A stretch of 51,264 nucleotides of DNA from Thermoflexales bacterium (GCA_019694215.1 JAIBCK010000011.1:1-51264), one strand, 5' to 3'. Numbered from the stretch's first letter, positions 34,501 through 43,779 are shown. Program-made: numbers and translations. The notes: generated from the sequence alone by a model not told the origin.

Positions 34501-35958
34501 ATGGGTGACCCCAATACCCTTACCGTTGTGCGTTTTCTGGAGGCCATCCGTGGTCGCGCCCTGCCCGAGCTGGCCTCGCTGAATGCGCCGCTGGGTGTGG
34601 CGGGCGTGGACTCGCGGCAGATGCATGCCGGCGACATCTTCGTCGCAATGAAGGGCGAGCGTGTCGATGGGCATGGCTACGTCGCCGCCGCGTTCGAACG
34701 CGGTGCGCGCCTGGCGCTGGTCGACCATGATGTCAACGCGCCCGGCACCCGCATCGATCTGCGGCGCGGCGCGAACCTGCTTCCCGGAGGCCTGACCGAA
34801 TCGGGTCCCTGTGTCTGTCTGGTCGATGATGTCCTGGCCACGCTGCAGCAGGCGGGGGCGGCGTGGCGAAAGCGCTTCAACCCGACCGTCGTTGGCATCA
34901 CCGGATCGATTGGCAAGTCCACGACCAAGGAGCTGACCGCGCAGGTGCTGTTGGCGCATGCCACGACGCTCAAGAACGAGGGCAATCAGAACAACGAGAT
35001 CGGCATTCCGATCACGCTGCTCAAACTCAAACCGCTGCACAAGTATGCGGTGATCGAGATCGGCATGTATCGGCGCGGCGAGATTCGTGAGTTTGCCGGC
35101 TGGGCGCAGCCCCGCATCGGTGTCATCACGCTGATCGCGCCTGTGCATCTTGAGCGGCTTGGCTCGATGGAGGAGATCGCCCTGGCCAAGGCCGAGCTGC
35201 TCGAAGTGCTGCCGGCCGCGTCCGAGGGTGGGGTGGCCATCCTCAACGACGACGATGCCCGGGTGCGTGCGCTTGCATCCCATACGAAGGCGCGTGTCGT
35301 GCGTTACGGTCTGAATGTGGATGCGGACTTCCGCGTCGAGGATGTCGAATCGTTTGGGTTGGAAGGCATCGCCTGTCGCCTGCGCGAGAAGGGCGACCCG
35401 AAGGGCTATCTCGCGCGCGTGCCCTTGCTTGGAGCGCACAGCGCGCACACGGCGCTGCGCGCCGCGGTCGTCGGGCGGGTGGCTGGCATGGGCTGGGACG
35501 CCATCATCGATGCGCTCAGCCGACCCTCCGGGCCGATCCGCCTCCAGGTGATCGAGGGCCCACACGGCTCACTGGTCATCGATGACACCTACAATGCGAG
35601 CCCCGAGTCCACGCTGGCGGCGTTGAACGTCCTGCAGGAGGTGGGTGAGGGGCGCCCGCGGATCGCTGTGCTCGCCGACATGCTCGAGCTCGGTGAGTTC
35701 GAAGAGCGCGCCCACCGCGAGGTGGGTTGTCGTGCAGCGCTGGTCGCGCAACTCATCGTGTGCGTGGGCGAGCGGGCGCGCTGGATCGCCGAGGAGGCCC
35801 GCGCCTGCGGTGCCCCGGCGACGGCGGTGCTGCACGTTCGAACCAAGGCCGAGGCGATTGCCGCACTGCGGGATCGCGTCACCGTGTCATCGACGATCCT
35901 GGTCAAGGGATCGCGTGGAATGGAGATGGAAGAAGTCGTCGCTGCGCTTCAGGGCTAA
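34501..35958 (+). CDS. murF: UDP-MurNAc-tripeptide--D-alanyl-D-alanine ligase
   Basis: 485 residues. MurF adds the D-Ala-D-Ala dipeptide made by Ddl to the UDP-MurNAc-tripeptide with ATP. Seen: GVDSRQMHAGDIFVAMKGE in the substrate-binding domain, the P-loop GITGSIGKSTTKE (from residue 132), NEIGIPITLL, and the MurF-type DDTYNASPESTLAAL. These features separate it from MurE, which is missing from this cluster. mraY begins 2 nt after its stop. Confidence 0.95.
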   Translation: MGDPNTLTVVRFLEAIRGRALPELASLNAPLGVAGVDSRQMHAGDIFVAMKGERVDGHGYVAAAFERGARLALVDHDVNAPGTRIDLRRGANLLPGGLTESGPCVCLVDDVLATLQQAGAAWRKRFNPTVVGITGSIGKSTTKELTAQVLLAHATTLKNEGNQNNEIGIPITLLKLKPLHKYAVIEIGMYRRGEIREFAGWAQPRIGVITLIAPVHLERLGSMEEIALAKAELLEVLPAASEGGVAILNDDDARVRALASHTKARVVRYGLNVDADFRVEDVESFGLEGIACRLREKGDPKGYLARVPLLGAHSAHTALRAAVVGRVAGMGWDAIIDALSRPSGPIRLQVIEGPHGSLVIDDTYNASPESTLAALNVLQEVGEGRPRIAVLADMLELGEFEERAHREVGCRAALVAQLIVCVGERARWIAEEARACGAPATAVLHVRTKAEAIAALRDRVTVSSTILVKGSRGMEMEEVVAALQG

Positions 35959-35960
35959 CC

Positions 35961-37049
35961 ATGGGAACCTCTCTTCTCGCAGGCGTGATTGCCTGTCTTC
36001 TCACCATGCTGCTGGGTGGACCGTATATCCGCTTTCTGCGCCGGGCAAAGATCGGCAAGCAGATCCGCGTCGACGGCCCGAGCAGCCACATGGTCAAGAC
36101 GGGCACCCCGACGATGGGTGGTGCGCTGTTCGTGGGTGTCACCGTCGTCGTGCTGGTCACCATGTATCTCTACACGCGCGTCGGCGCGCGCCTGGCACCC
36201 GGCTTCCCGCCGGGGCTGGTGCTGGTCGGGCGTTCGCTCGGCCTGGCCATCGTCGTGATGGTCGCCTTTGCCATTTTCGGAGGCGTGGACGACTACATGG
36301 GCGTCAAGGGTGTTCGCCGCGGCGAGGGCATGCGGGGGCGTTCCAAGGCGGTGATCCAACTGTTGATCGCCACCACCGCCGCCGTCATCATGAACCTGGC
36401 ACCGGCGCCGAGTCTTGGCCCGGATGGCCTGACCTTCTCCGACACGCCGCTGTTTGGCATCAGCAAGGTGGGTATTCCAGGTATCGCACAGCCGCTCGAT
36501 CTGGGGATTCTCTGGATTCCGATCGCCATTTTCATCATCTTCGCGTCCTCGAACGCGGTCAACCTCACCGATGGCCTGGACGGCCTGGCGGCACTTATCA
36601 GTTTTGTGTGCTTCATCGTCTACGGTGTGATTGGCTTCATGCAGGGACAGGTCTTTGTGACAACATTCTGCATGGTGCTGTCCGGCGCGCTGCTGGGATT
36701 CCTTTGGTACAACGTGCACCCCGCCCAGCTTTTCATGGGCGATCTGGGTAGTGAGGCGCTTGGCGCATCCCTGGGCATGATGGCGCTGATGACCGGCCAG
36801 TGGCTGCTCTTCCCGATCATCGTCATTGTCCCAGTCGCCGAGGCCGCCAGCACGACCATTCAAGTGCTCTGGTTCAAGTACACCAAGCGCAAGTATGGCG
36901 AGGGCCGGCGCTTCTTCCGCATGTCGCCGCTGCACAATCATTACGTTGTGCAGGGCTGGAGTGAGACCCAGCTCGTGCAGCGTTTCTGGCTGGTGGGCCT
37001 GCTGGCGGGAATGATCGGCATCGGCCTGGCCGTATTGGGGAATCCGTGA
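35961..37049 (+). CDS. mraY: Phospho-MurNAc-pentapeptide translocase
   Basis: 362 residues with about ten membrane helices. It transfers phospho-MurNAc-pentapeptide to undecaprenyl phosphate to make lipid I. Seen: KTGTPTMGG, FGGVDDYMGVKG, the catalytic NAVNLTDGLDGLA, and LHNHYVVQGWSE. In the last motif most MraY proteins have HHH, here HNH. The loop MGDLGSEALG differs from the common MGDTGSLALG. An upstream in-frame extension overlaps murF and is ignored. Its stop shares a base with the murD start. Confidence 0.95.
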   Translation: MGTSLLAGVIACLLTMLLGGPYIRFLRRAKIGKQIRVDGPSSHMVKTGTPTMGGALFVGVTVVVLVTMYLYTRVGARLAPGFPPGLVLVGRSLGLAIVVMVAFAIFGGVDDYMGVKGVRRGEGMRGRSKAVIQLLIATTAAVIMNLAPAPSLGPDGLTFSDTPLFGISKVGIPGIAQPLDLGILWIPIAIFIIFASSNAVNLTDGLDGLAALISFVCFIVYGVIGFMQGQVFVTTFCMVLSGALLGFLWYNVHPAQLFMGDLGSEALGASLGMMALMTGQWLLFPIIVIVPVAEAASTTIQVLWFKYTKRKYGEGRRFFRMSPLHNHYVVQGWSETQLVQRFWLVGLLAGMIGIGLAVLGNP

Positions 37050-38431
37050 TGGACTGGCGGGGCCGGCGCGTCCTCGTTCTGGGTGCCGCCCGGCAGGGGC
37101 TGGCGACCACGCGCTACCTGCTGGCCTGCGGGGCGCTGGTCACGCTGAGCGACGCCAAGCCGGCGGCCGCGCTTGATCTGTCTTCGTTGGGCGCTGCGGG
37201 GCCCGGCGTGCTGCGACTGGCGCTGGGCGGCCATCCGCTCGAGCTGCTGGACGGCTGCGACCTGGTCTGTCTGAGCGGAGGCGTGCCGATCGACCTGCCC
37301 ATCGTCCTCGCCGCCCGTGCGCGCGGCCTGGCGCTGAGCAACGATGCACAGCTCTTCTTCGAGGCCTGCCCGGCGCCCATCATTGGAATCACGGGCTCGG
37401 CGGGCAAAACCACCACGACCACGCTGACCGGCGAGATGCTGCGCGCGAGCGCCGCTGCTGCGGGAGGGCCAGCCGTCCACGTCGGCGGCAACATCGGCAA
37501 CCCGCTGATCGAACAGGTGGATGGCATCGGCGCGGCCGACAAGGTGGTCATGGAGCTGTCCTCCTTCCAGCTCGACCTGATGACCCGCAGCCCGCACATC
37601 GCGGCCATCACCAACATCACCCCCAACCACCTCGACCGACACGGCACGATGGACGCCTATGCCGCCGCCAAGCGCCGTATCCTGGATTTCCAGGGCCCCG
37701 ACGACCATGCGGTGCTGTCGGCCGACGATCCGCTCTCGGCGACGCTGCATCCGGCCGGGGCGCGGCTGACGTTCTCGCTGACGCGGCCGCCGGAGGGCGA
37801 TGGGGCCTGGCTGGATCGAAACGGCGATTTGCAACTCCGCCTCCACGCGCGCGGAATCGAGGCTAGAATCTGCGCTCGTCGCGAGATCGTCCTGATGGGC
37901 GACCACAATGTGCGCAACGTGCTTGCGGCGGCGCTTCTTGGCGCGCTTGGGGGCGCGTCGCTGGAGGCGATCCGTCGCGTCGCTGTGTCGTTCAAAGGCG
38001 TTGCACACCGTCTGCAGCTCATCCGTGAGTGGCGCGGGGCGCGCTTCTATAACGACTCGATTGCAACTGCTCCGGAACGCGTGCTGGCGGACCTGCGCTG
38101 CTTCGAGGTGCCGATCGTCCTGATGGTGGGGGGCCGGGACAAGAAACTGCCCTGGGAGGAGGTCGCAGCGGAGATGGTGCGACGCTGTCGCCACGTCGTG
38201 CTGTTCGGCGAAATGGGTGGCATGGTGGCGGGTAAACTGACTACCGCGGGCCTGCCTGCCGGCCGGATGAGCGTGTGTGACACGCTCGATCGGGCGGTGG
38301 CGCGGGCGTCCGAAATCGTGCATCCGGGTGATGTGGCCCTTCTGTCGCCCGGGGGGACCAGTTACGATGCGTATCGCGACTTCGAGCAGCGCGGAGAACA
38401 CTTCCGTGCACTCGTCGACGCGCTGACGTGA
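37049..38431 (+). CDS. murD: UDP-MurNAc-L-alanine--D-glutamate ligase
   Basis: 460 residues. It adds D-glutamate to UDP-MurNAc-L-Ala. Seen: LVLGAARQGLATTRYL, the P-loop GITGSAGKTTTTTL, HVGGNIGNPLI, ELSSFQLD, NITPNHLDRHGTMDAYAAAK, FYNDSIATAPE and LLSPGGTSYDAY. The GTG one codon before the ATG is not used. The start overlaps the mraY stop (TGATG). ftsW begins 25 nt after the stop. Confidence 0.96.
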   Translation: MDWRGRRVLVLGAARQGLATTRYLLACGALVTLSDAKPAAALDLSSLGAAGPGVLRLALGGHPLELLDGCDLVCLSGGVPIDLPIVLAARARGLALSNDAQLFFEACPAPIIGITGSAGKTTTTTLTGEMLRASAAAAGGPAVHVGGNIGNPLIEQVDGIGAADKVVMELSSFQLDLMTRSPHIAAITNITPNHLDRHGTMDAYAAAKRRILDFQGPDDHAVLSADDPLSATLHPAGARLTFSLTRPPEGDGAWLDRNGDLQLRLHARGIEARICARREIVLMGDHNVRNVLAAALLGALGGASLEAIRRVAVSFKGVAHRLQLIREWRGARFYNDSIATAPERVLADLRCFEVPIVLMVGGRDKKLPWEEVAAEMVRRCRHVVLFGEMGGMVAGKLTTAGLPAGRMSVCDTLDRAVARASEIVHPGDVALLSPGGTSYDAYRDFEQRGEHFRALVDALT

Positions 38432-38456
38432 GACGCAACAGGACAACAGGCTCGTC

Positions 38457-39902
38457 ATGCCCATCGCTTGCGGGGGGCAGCCAAAGACGATGAACACAAC
38501 CGCACTTCCCGCTACTGGCCGCATGCGTCACCGCGCAGATGACCTGCCCTTGCCGATGGACCGCACACTGCTTTTCATCGTGCTCGGCATGCTTGTGCTC
38601 GGGCTGGTGATGGCCTTCAGCTCCACGCTCTTCTACCTCGACGAAACGTCGGGGACGCTCGTTTCCCAGCAGTTCATGAATCAGCTCTTTGCCGCGGGCA
38701 TCGGCCTCGCCGGCATGCTCGTCATCAGCCGAGTCGACTACGCCATCTGGCGCAGGTTCGCCCTGCCGATCATGGCAGTGGTCCTGCTGCTGCTCGTCGC
38801 CGTGCTCTTCACCCAGAAGACGCTCGGTGCCAGCCGCTGGCTGTTCGACCGACGCTTTCAGCCCTCCGAGTTGGCCAAGGGCGCAATGGTGATCTACGGG
38901 GCCACCTGGCTGGCCTCGCGCCGCGACCAGCTCGGCAGCTTCCTGACGGGCTTGCTGCCCTTCGGCCTCATCGTGGGCATCACCGCCCTCTTGATCATCG
39001 TCGAGCCCGACTTTGGCACGACCTCGGTCGTCGTCGCGATTTCGGTCATGATGTTCTTTCTCGCAGGGGCCAGCCTCAAGCATTTTCTGGCGGTGGGAGC
39101 GACGGCCGGCGTGACGGGTGCGTTGGCATACCCCGTCCTCATGTCCCTGTTCCCGCACGCGGCGGCGCGCGTCGCCAACTTTGCGCAGTCCACCGATCCC
39201 AACTACTGGCAGAACCACGTCCCGCAGGCCAAGATCGCCTTTGCGTTGGGGCACTTCTTCGGCTCCGGGCTGGGGAGCAGCTCGCAGAAGCAGGGCTTCC
39301 TGCCGCTGCCGCAGACGGACAGCATTCTGGCGGTGCTGGGCGAGGAGTTGGGCCTGTTGGGGCTGATCCTCACCCTGGCGCTGTTCGCCCTTTTCGCCTG
39401 GCGCTGTCTGGCGATCGCGCGGAGCGCCGACTCGCACTTCGGCGCTTTCATCTGCGTTGGGGTGATGACCTGGTTGGTTGTGCAGCTTTGTATCAATGCG
39501 CTCTCCCTGATGGAGGTGATCCCCTTCACGGGGATTCCGGTTCCCTTCCTCAGCATCGGGGGCACGTCGCTGGTCTCGGTGATGGCGGCCTGCGGGCTGG
39601 TGCTGAGCGTATCGAGGGGTAGCCGTCGCTTGGCAATGGCGCCCGCCCGCGCGGCCTCCCGGGTCCGCGCGCAGGCGCGTCCGACACGAGGTGATCAAGG
39701 TGAGGGTGATGCTCTCAGCCGGGGGAACGGCCGGACACGTGCTCCCCGCACTAACCGCGCTGTCAGCGTTACGACGAATGCGGATGTCCCCGTCCTCGTC
39801 GGGCGCGACATCCGGGTCCGGCGAACCACAACATCAACCCGTGGAGGCGCTGTTCGTCGGGAACCAAAACGGAATGGAGGCGGCGCTCGTCCAACGCGAT
39901 GA
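38457..39902 (+). CDS. ftsW: Septal peptidoglycan polymerase FtsW (SEDS family)
   Basis: 481 residues; ten-helix SEDS glycosyltransferase that polymerises lipid II at the septum with FtsI. Seen: LVMAFSSTLFY, FQPSELAKGAMVIY, EPDFGTTSVV, GLGSSSQKQGFLPLPQTDSI and PFTGIPVPFLSIGGTSLV. The last about 85 residues, after LVLSVSRGSRRL, are a basic low-complexity tail encoded by DNA that also encodes the N-terminus of murG in another frame; 212 nt overlap. The start is uncertain between ATG 38457 and ATG 38490. A true end nearer 39640 would be the usual family length. Confidence 0.93.
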   Translation: MPIACGGQPKTMNTTALPATGRMRHRADDLPLPMDRTLLFIVLGMLVLGLVMAFSSTLFYLDETSGTLVSQQFMNQLFAAGIGLAGMLVISRVDYAIWRRFALPIMAVVLLLLVAVLFTQKTLGASRWLFDRRFQPSELAKGAMVIYGATWLASRRDQLGSFLTGLLPFGLIVGITALLIIVEPDFGTTSVVVAISVMMFFLAGASLKHFLAVGATAGVTGALAYPVLMSLFPHAAARVANFAQSTDPNYWQNHVPQAKIAFALGHFFGSGLGSSSQKQGFLPLPQTDSILAVLGEELGLLGLILTLALFALFAWRCLAIARSADSHFGAFICVGVMTWLVVQLCINALSLMEVIPFTGIPVPFLSIGGTSLVSVMAACGLVLSVSRGSRRLAMAPARAASRVRAQARPTRGDQGEGDALSRGNGRTRAPRTNRAVSVTTNADVPVLVGRDIRVRRTTTSTRGGAVRREPKRNGGGARPTR

Positions 39903-40863
39903 CATTCCCTTCGCCGGCATCACGGCGGGCGCCATGCACGGGGTCGGTGTTCTTCGAACGTTGGGCGGAGCGTGGCGAACCCTGCGCGGCGTCGCGCAGG
40001 CCTGGGGCCTCATCGGTCGCTGGAGGCCGCAAGCGGTGCTCCTGACGGGTGGTTTTGTCGGGGTGCCGGTCAGCATCGCGGCGTGGCTGCGACGGGTACC
40101 GACCCTGGTCTTCCTGCCCGACATCGAGCCGGGCCTCGCGCTCAAGGTCATGGCGCGCCTGGCGTGGCGGGTGGCCGCCACGACGCCGCAATCGGCGTCC
40201 TTCATCGACGCGCGCAAGTTGGTCGTGACGGGCTATCCGCTGCGCAACGCCTTCATCACCGCGGAGCGGGAACGCTCCCGCACGGCGCTGGGTCTGCCCC
40301 TCGATGAGAAGGTGGTGCTTGTCTTTGGGGGGAGCAAGGGCGCGCGCTCGATCAACCGCGCGGTGCTGGCCGAACTCCCGCGCCTGCTCGCGGGCGCCAT
40401 CGTGGTGCACGTGTCCGGGCAGGGCGAGTGGGCGGAGGTCGAGGCGGCGCGCGAGGCGTTGCCGGCCGCGCTGAAAGCGCGCTACCGCGCCTATGCCTAT
40501 CTGCACGATGAGATGGTGGATGCGCTCGCGGCCGCCGATCTGGCGGTCTGTCGCTCGGGGGCCAGCTCGCTTGGGGAGCTGCCCGCGCTGGGCGTGCCGG
40601 CCGTGCTCATCCCGTACCCGCATGCGTGGCGCTACCAGCGGGTGAATGCCTCCTACCTCGCTGAAAGCGGGGCAGCAGTAATGCTCGAGGACGCGCGCCT
40701 GTCGGACCCGACGGAGGGTCTGGTCGTCACGGTCGAGCGCCTGCTGGCGGACGCCGCGCGGCTGGCCGGGATGCGCGAGGCCTCGGCCGGGCTCGGCCGG
40801 CGCGACGGGGCTGATAACATCGGAAGATTGCTGGCGCAAGCCGCGGAGCAAACCCATGATTAA
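39691..40863 (+). CDS. murG: Lipid II synthase MurG (UDP-GlcNAc transferase)
   Basis: 390 residues. It transfers GlcNAc to lipid I on the inner membrane face. Seen: the N-terminal loop SAGGTAGHVLPALTAL (GGTAGH rather than GGTGGH), GGFVGVPVSIAAWL, VFGGSKGARSINRAV and AADLAVCRSGASSLGELPALGVPAVLIPYP. The usual HEQN stretch is replaced by FLPDIEPGL. The N-terminal domain carries a Ser/Gly-rich insert after residue 30 (MSPSSSGATSGSGEP). GTG 39691 is preferred because the first beta strand needs it; ATG 39709 is possible. It overlaps ftsW by 212 nt and the next gene by 8 nt. Confidence 0.93.
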   Translation: MIKVRVMLSAGGTAGHVLPALTALSALRRMRMSPSSSGATSGSGEPQHQPVEALFVGNQNGMEAALVQRDDIPFAGITAGAMHGVGVLRTLGGAWRTLRGVAQAWGLIGRWRPQAVLLTGGFVGVPVSIAAWLRRVPTLVFLPDIEPGLALKVMARLAWRVAATTPQSASFIDARKLVVTGYPLRNAFITAERERSRTALGLPLDEKVVLVFGGSKGARSINRAVLAELPRLLAGAIVVHVSGQGEWAEVEAAREALPAALKARYRAYAYLHDEMVDALAAADLAVCRSGASSLGELPALGVPAVLIPYPHAWRYQRVNASYLAESGAAVMLEDARLSDPTEGLVVTVERLLADAARLAGMREASAGLGRRDGADNIGRLLAQAAEQTHD

Positions 40864-41395
40864 TGCGGATGTCGTTTTCATCGTCTTCGTCCTGATGTTC
40901 GGTGCCGTTGGCGCCGTACGCGGCTGGGTGCGCGAGGTGCTCGTCACCTTCAGCATGATCTTCGGGTTGTTCGTGGTCAACCAGTTCAACAAGGAATTGG
41001 CCTCGCTGGCGGGCACCGCCGGGCCGGAGTGGAAGTGGTTCTGGCGGGCGGCTCCGTTTGTGCTGATCACGTTCTTTGGCTACCTGGGCGGTGTGGTGAC
41101 CAATCGCAAGGTCGAAGGTGGCAAACGTGACGCCGCGCAGAGTGTGCTGGCGATCGTGCTCGGGCTGCTGAATGGCTTCATCCTCTTCAGCTCGCTGGCG
41201 TACTTTGCCTGGCAGGCAGGCGTGCTGACCAATGGCAACTTCGTTTCAGCTGGCAAGGTTCTGTTCTCGCGCCCCGAGGCCGGATGGGATCAGTTCTTCT
41301 TTGTCAAGAACTCCGCCGCGACCTTCTTCTCCGGACCCGGTCTGACCCTCGTCCTGATCGCCTTTGTGCTGTTCATCCTGATCGTGATCATATAA
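40856..41395 (+). CDS. CvpA-like small membrane protein in the dcw cluster
   Basis: 179 residues with four hydrophobic segments (about 5-22, 28-45, 62-80 and 90-115) and a last C-terminal one ending LFILIVII. The early GAVGAVRGWVREVL resembles the GxxRGxxRE turn of CvpA (colicin V production) family proteins, but the match is weak. It overlaps murG by 8 nt and lies 2 nt before murC, so it is made together with the cell wall enzymes; a role in envelope assembly is inferred from that position only. Confidence 0.6.
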   Translation: MINADVVFIVFVLMFGAVGAVRGWVREVLVTFSMIFGLFVVNQFNKELASLAGTAGPEWKWFWRAAPFVLITFFGYLGGVVTNRKVEGGKRDAAQSVLAIVLGLLNGFILFSSLAYFAWQAGVLTNGNFVSAGKVLFSRPEAGWDQFFFVKNSAATFFSGPGLTLVLIAFVLFILIVII

Positions 41396-41397
41396 CG

Positions 41398-42801
41398 ATG
41401 CGAATACACCTGCTCGGGATCGGCGGCGCCGGCATGAGTGCCATCGCCCGCCTCCTCCACGCGCGGGGCGATCAGGTCAGTGGGGATGATCGCGCCGCGT
41501 CACCGCTGCTCCAGGCGTTGAACGCCGAGGGCATCCCGGCCTGGGTCGGGCACCTTCCCGAACACCTCGATGCCCGCGAAGGGTTGCCAGCCGTTGAGGT
41601 CGTGGCACCGTCGTCGGCCATTCCACGCGATGCCGCCGAGCTTGTCGAGGCGCGCCGGCGGGGTCTGCCGGTCTGGCATCGCGGTGAGCTGCTCAACGCC
41701 CTGCTGGAGGGGCGGGTTGGTGTCGCCGTGGCGGGCACGCACGGCAAGTCGACCACCACGGGAATGCTGGCCACGGCCTTGATCGGGGCGGGCGAGGACG
41801 CCTCCTTTATCATTGGTGCCACCCCGCTTCCGTTGGGCACGAACGCCCGCCATGGCGGCGGGTCGGTTTTCGTCCTCGAGGCGGATGAGTATGACCGCAC
41901 TTTCCTGCGCCTGACGCCGACCGTGGCCGTCATCACCAGCGTGGCGTTCGACCACCCCGACATTTTCAAGGACCTGAGCGATACACAGAATGCCTTTGCC
42001 CTGTTCGCCCGCAGCGCTCCGGCCGAGGGCGCTGTGGTGGCCTGCGCGGACGACCCCGGTGTCCGCGAGGCGCTGCGCCGCGCCGCGCCCCTGACGGCAC
42101 CGTTGATCGACTACGGCCTGCATGCGGGGGCTTGGCGCGCGACCGCGCTGCGCCCCAATGCACTCGGGGGCATCGACTTTGCCTTCACTGGCCCGGCCGG
42201 GCAGGCGGGCACCTGCTCGCTGCGGGTGCCTGGCGATCACAACGTGTTGAATGCGTTGTGCGCGCTCGCGACGGGTGATGCGCTGGGCGTTCCGGTGGAC
42301 CGGCTCTCAGCCGGGCTTGGCGCGTATCGCGGCGCAGAGCGTCGCTTTGAGCTGCTGGGCGAGGCGCGCGGGGTGCGCGTCATCGACGACTATGCCCACA
42401 ACCCCGCCAAAATCCGCGCGGCCCTGGCCGCGGCGCGCCAGCGCTTTCCGGTGGGCCGCATCTGGGCGATCTGGCAGCCGCATACCTTCAGCCGCACCGT
42501 CGCCTTGATGGACGAGTTCGCCACGGCCTTCAAGGACGCCGATGAGATTATTACGTTACCCGTCTACGCCGCGCGCGAGGCGCTGGCGGATTTCCCTGCC
42601 GACGCCAACTGGCTGAACGCGATTGCGATCTCGCGGCGGATCCGGCATCCCGCCTCGCGCCCGGCGGCAACGATGGCCGACGCGACCGGGATGTTGTTCG
42701 CGCTGGCGCGCGGCGGCGATGTCGTCATCACACTGAGCGCCGGCGATGGCAACCAGGTCGGCAAGGCGTTGCTGGCGGCACTGAAGGGGGCAGGGGGATG
42801 A
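41398..42801 (+). CDS. murC: UDP-MurNAc--L-alanine ligase
   Basis: 467 residues. It adds L-alanine to UDP-MurNAc. Seen: RIHLLGIGGAGMSAIARLL, the P-loop AGTHGKSTTTGML, VLEADEYDRTFLRL, NVLNALCALA, RRFELLGEARGVRVIDDYAHNPAKI and WQPHTFSRT. The ATG at 41398 is used; the upstream extension overlaps the CvpA-like gene. The murC-murB overlap is 4 nt. Confidence 0.96.
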   Translation: MRIHLLGIGGAGMSAIARLLHARGDQVSGDDRAASPLLQALNAEGIPAWVGHLPEHLDAREGLPAVEVVAPSSAIPRDAAELVEARRRGLPVWHRGELLNALLEGRVGVAVAGTHGKSTTTGMLATALIGAGEDASFIIGATPLPLGTNARHGGGSVFVLEADEYDRTFLRLTPTVAVITSVAFDHPDIFKDLSDTQNAFALFARSAPAEGAVVACADDPGVREALRRAAPLTAPLIDYGLHAGAWRATALRPNALGGIDFAFTGPAGQAGTCSLRVPGDHNVLNALCALATGDALGVPVDRLSAGLGAYRGAERRFELLGEARGVRVIDDYAHNPAKIRAALAAARQRFPVGRIWAIWQPHTFSRTVALMDEFATAFKDADEIITLPVYAAREALADFPADANWLNAIAISRRIRHPASRPAATMADATGMLFALARGGDVVITLSAGDGNQVGKALLAALKGAGG

Positions 42802-43778
42802 GCGAGCCCGAATTCCCCGTCATCGATGCTGCGGACCTGCGCGCGCGGGCGCGGGTGAATGAGGCGCTCTCGCGACACACCACCGCCCGCGTCGGCGGCC
42901 CGGCCGACCTGCTGATCGAGGCGCGCAGCACGGCCGAGCTCGTCGCCCTTGTCCAACGGGCGGATGCCATGGACCTGCCCTGTCACGTGCTCGGCGGCGG
43001 ATCGAATGTGCTGGTGAGCGATCGAGGCGTGCGCGGTCTGGTGATCCTGAATCGGGCCCGCGAGGTGCGCACGCGCCTTGCGGACACCAGCGCGCGCGTG
43101 GATGCCGATGCCGGCGTGGCGCTGATCTCGCTTGCGCGCACCTGCATCGAGGGGGGGATCGGCGGGCTGGAGTGGGCGATTGGCGTGCCGGGCACGCTGG
43201 GAGGCGCGATCGTCGGCAATGCCGGCGCGCACGGCGCCGACATGGCCGCCTGCGTCAACATGGTGCGCGTGCTGCGGCGCGGCGCAAGCGCGCCGGAGTG
43301 GTGGACGCCTCGCCAGCTGGCCTTTGCCTATCGCAGCACGGCGCTCAAGGCCTTCTCACCTGCGGCCCGGCCCGTGGTGCTGAACGCGCTGCTGGACCTG
43401 CGCCGCGACCATCGCGCCAATCTCGAGCGCCGGGCCACGGAGTTCAACGAAAAGCGACGCGCCAGCCAGCCGCCCGGCGCGACGATGGGCAGCATGTTCA
43501 AGAACCCGCCCGGCGATTTCGCCGGTCGCTTGATCGAGGCCGCCGGGCTCAAGGGCCATCAGATTGGCGGCGCGCAAATCTCGACCCGCCATGCCAACTT
43601 CTTTGTCAACACCGGCACGGCGACGGCGGCGGACATCCACAGCTTGATCGAGCTGGCCCGTCACGAGGTGCAGACCCGCTTTGACGTTGTACTCGCGCTC
43701 GAGGTTGAGTTGTTGGGGGAGTGGGACGCCATCGCGGCCCTGGATGAGGGAGACGCACCGTTGGAGATCGGCAGCTGA
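42798..43778 (+). CDS. murB: UDP-N-acetylenolpyruvoylglucosamine reductase
   Basis: 326 residues. FAD-dependent enzyme that reduces the MurA product to UDP-MurNAc. Seen: HTTARVGGPADLLIEA, LGGGSNVLVSDRGVRGLVI, GVPGTLGGAIVGNAGAHG, AYRSTAL, and GSMFKNPPGDFAGRLIEAAG with the catalytic Ser of the GSxFKNP motif. It lacks the extra C-terminal fold of the E. coli enzyme, so it is the shorter type II form. ddl starts 1 nt after its stop. Confidence 0.95.
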   Translation: MSEPEFPVIDAADLRARARVNEALSRHTTARVGGPADLLIEARSTAELVALVQRADAMDLPCHVLGGGSNVLVSDRGVRGLVILNRAREVRTRLADTSARVDADAGVALISLARTCIEGGIGGLEWAIGVPGTLGGAIVGNAGAHGADMAACVNMVRVLRRGASAPEWWTPRQLAFAYRSTALKAFSPAARPVVLNALLDLRRDHRANLERRATEFNEKRRASQPPGATMGSMFKNPPGDFAGRLIEAAGLKGHQIGGAQISTRHANFFVNTGTATAADIHSLIELARHEVQTRFDVVLALEVELLGEWDAIAALDEGDAPLEIGS

Positions 43779-43779
43779 C

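Noticed and set aside
34501-35958. The murF gene being murE
   Set aside because: DDTYNASPES and the dipeptide-ligase layout are MurF features.
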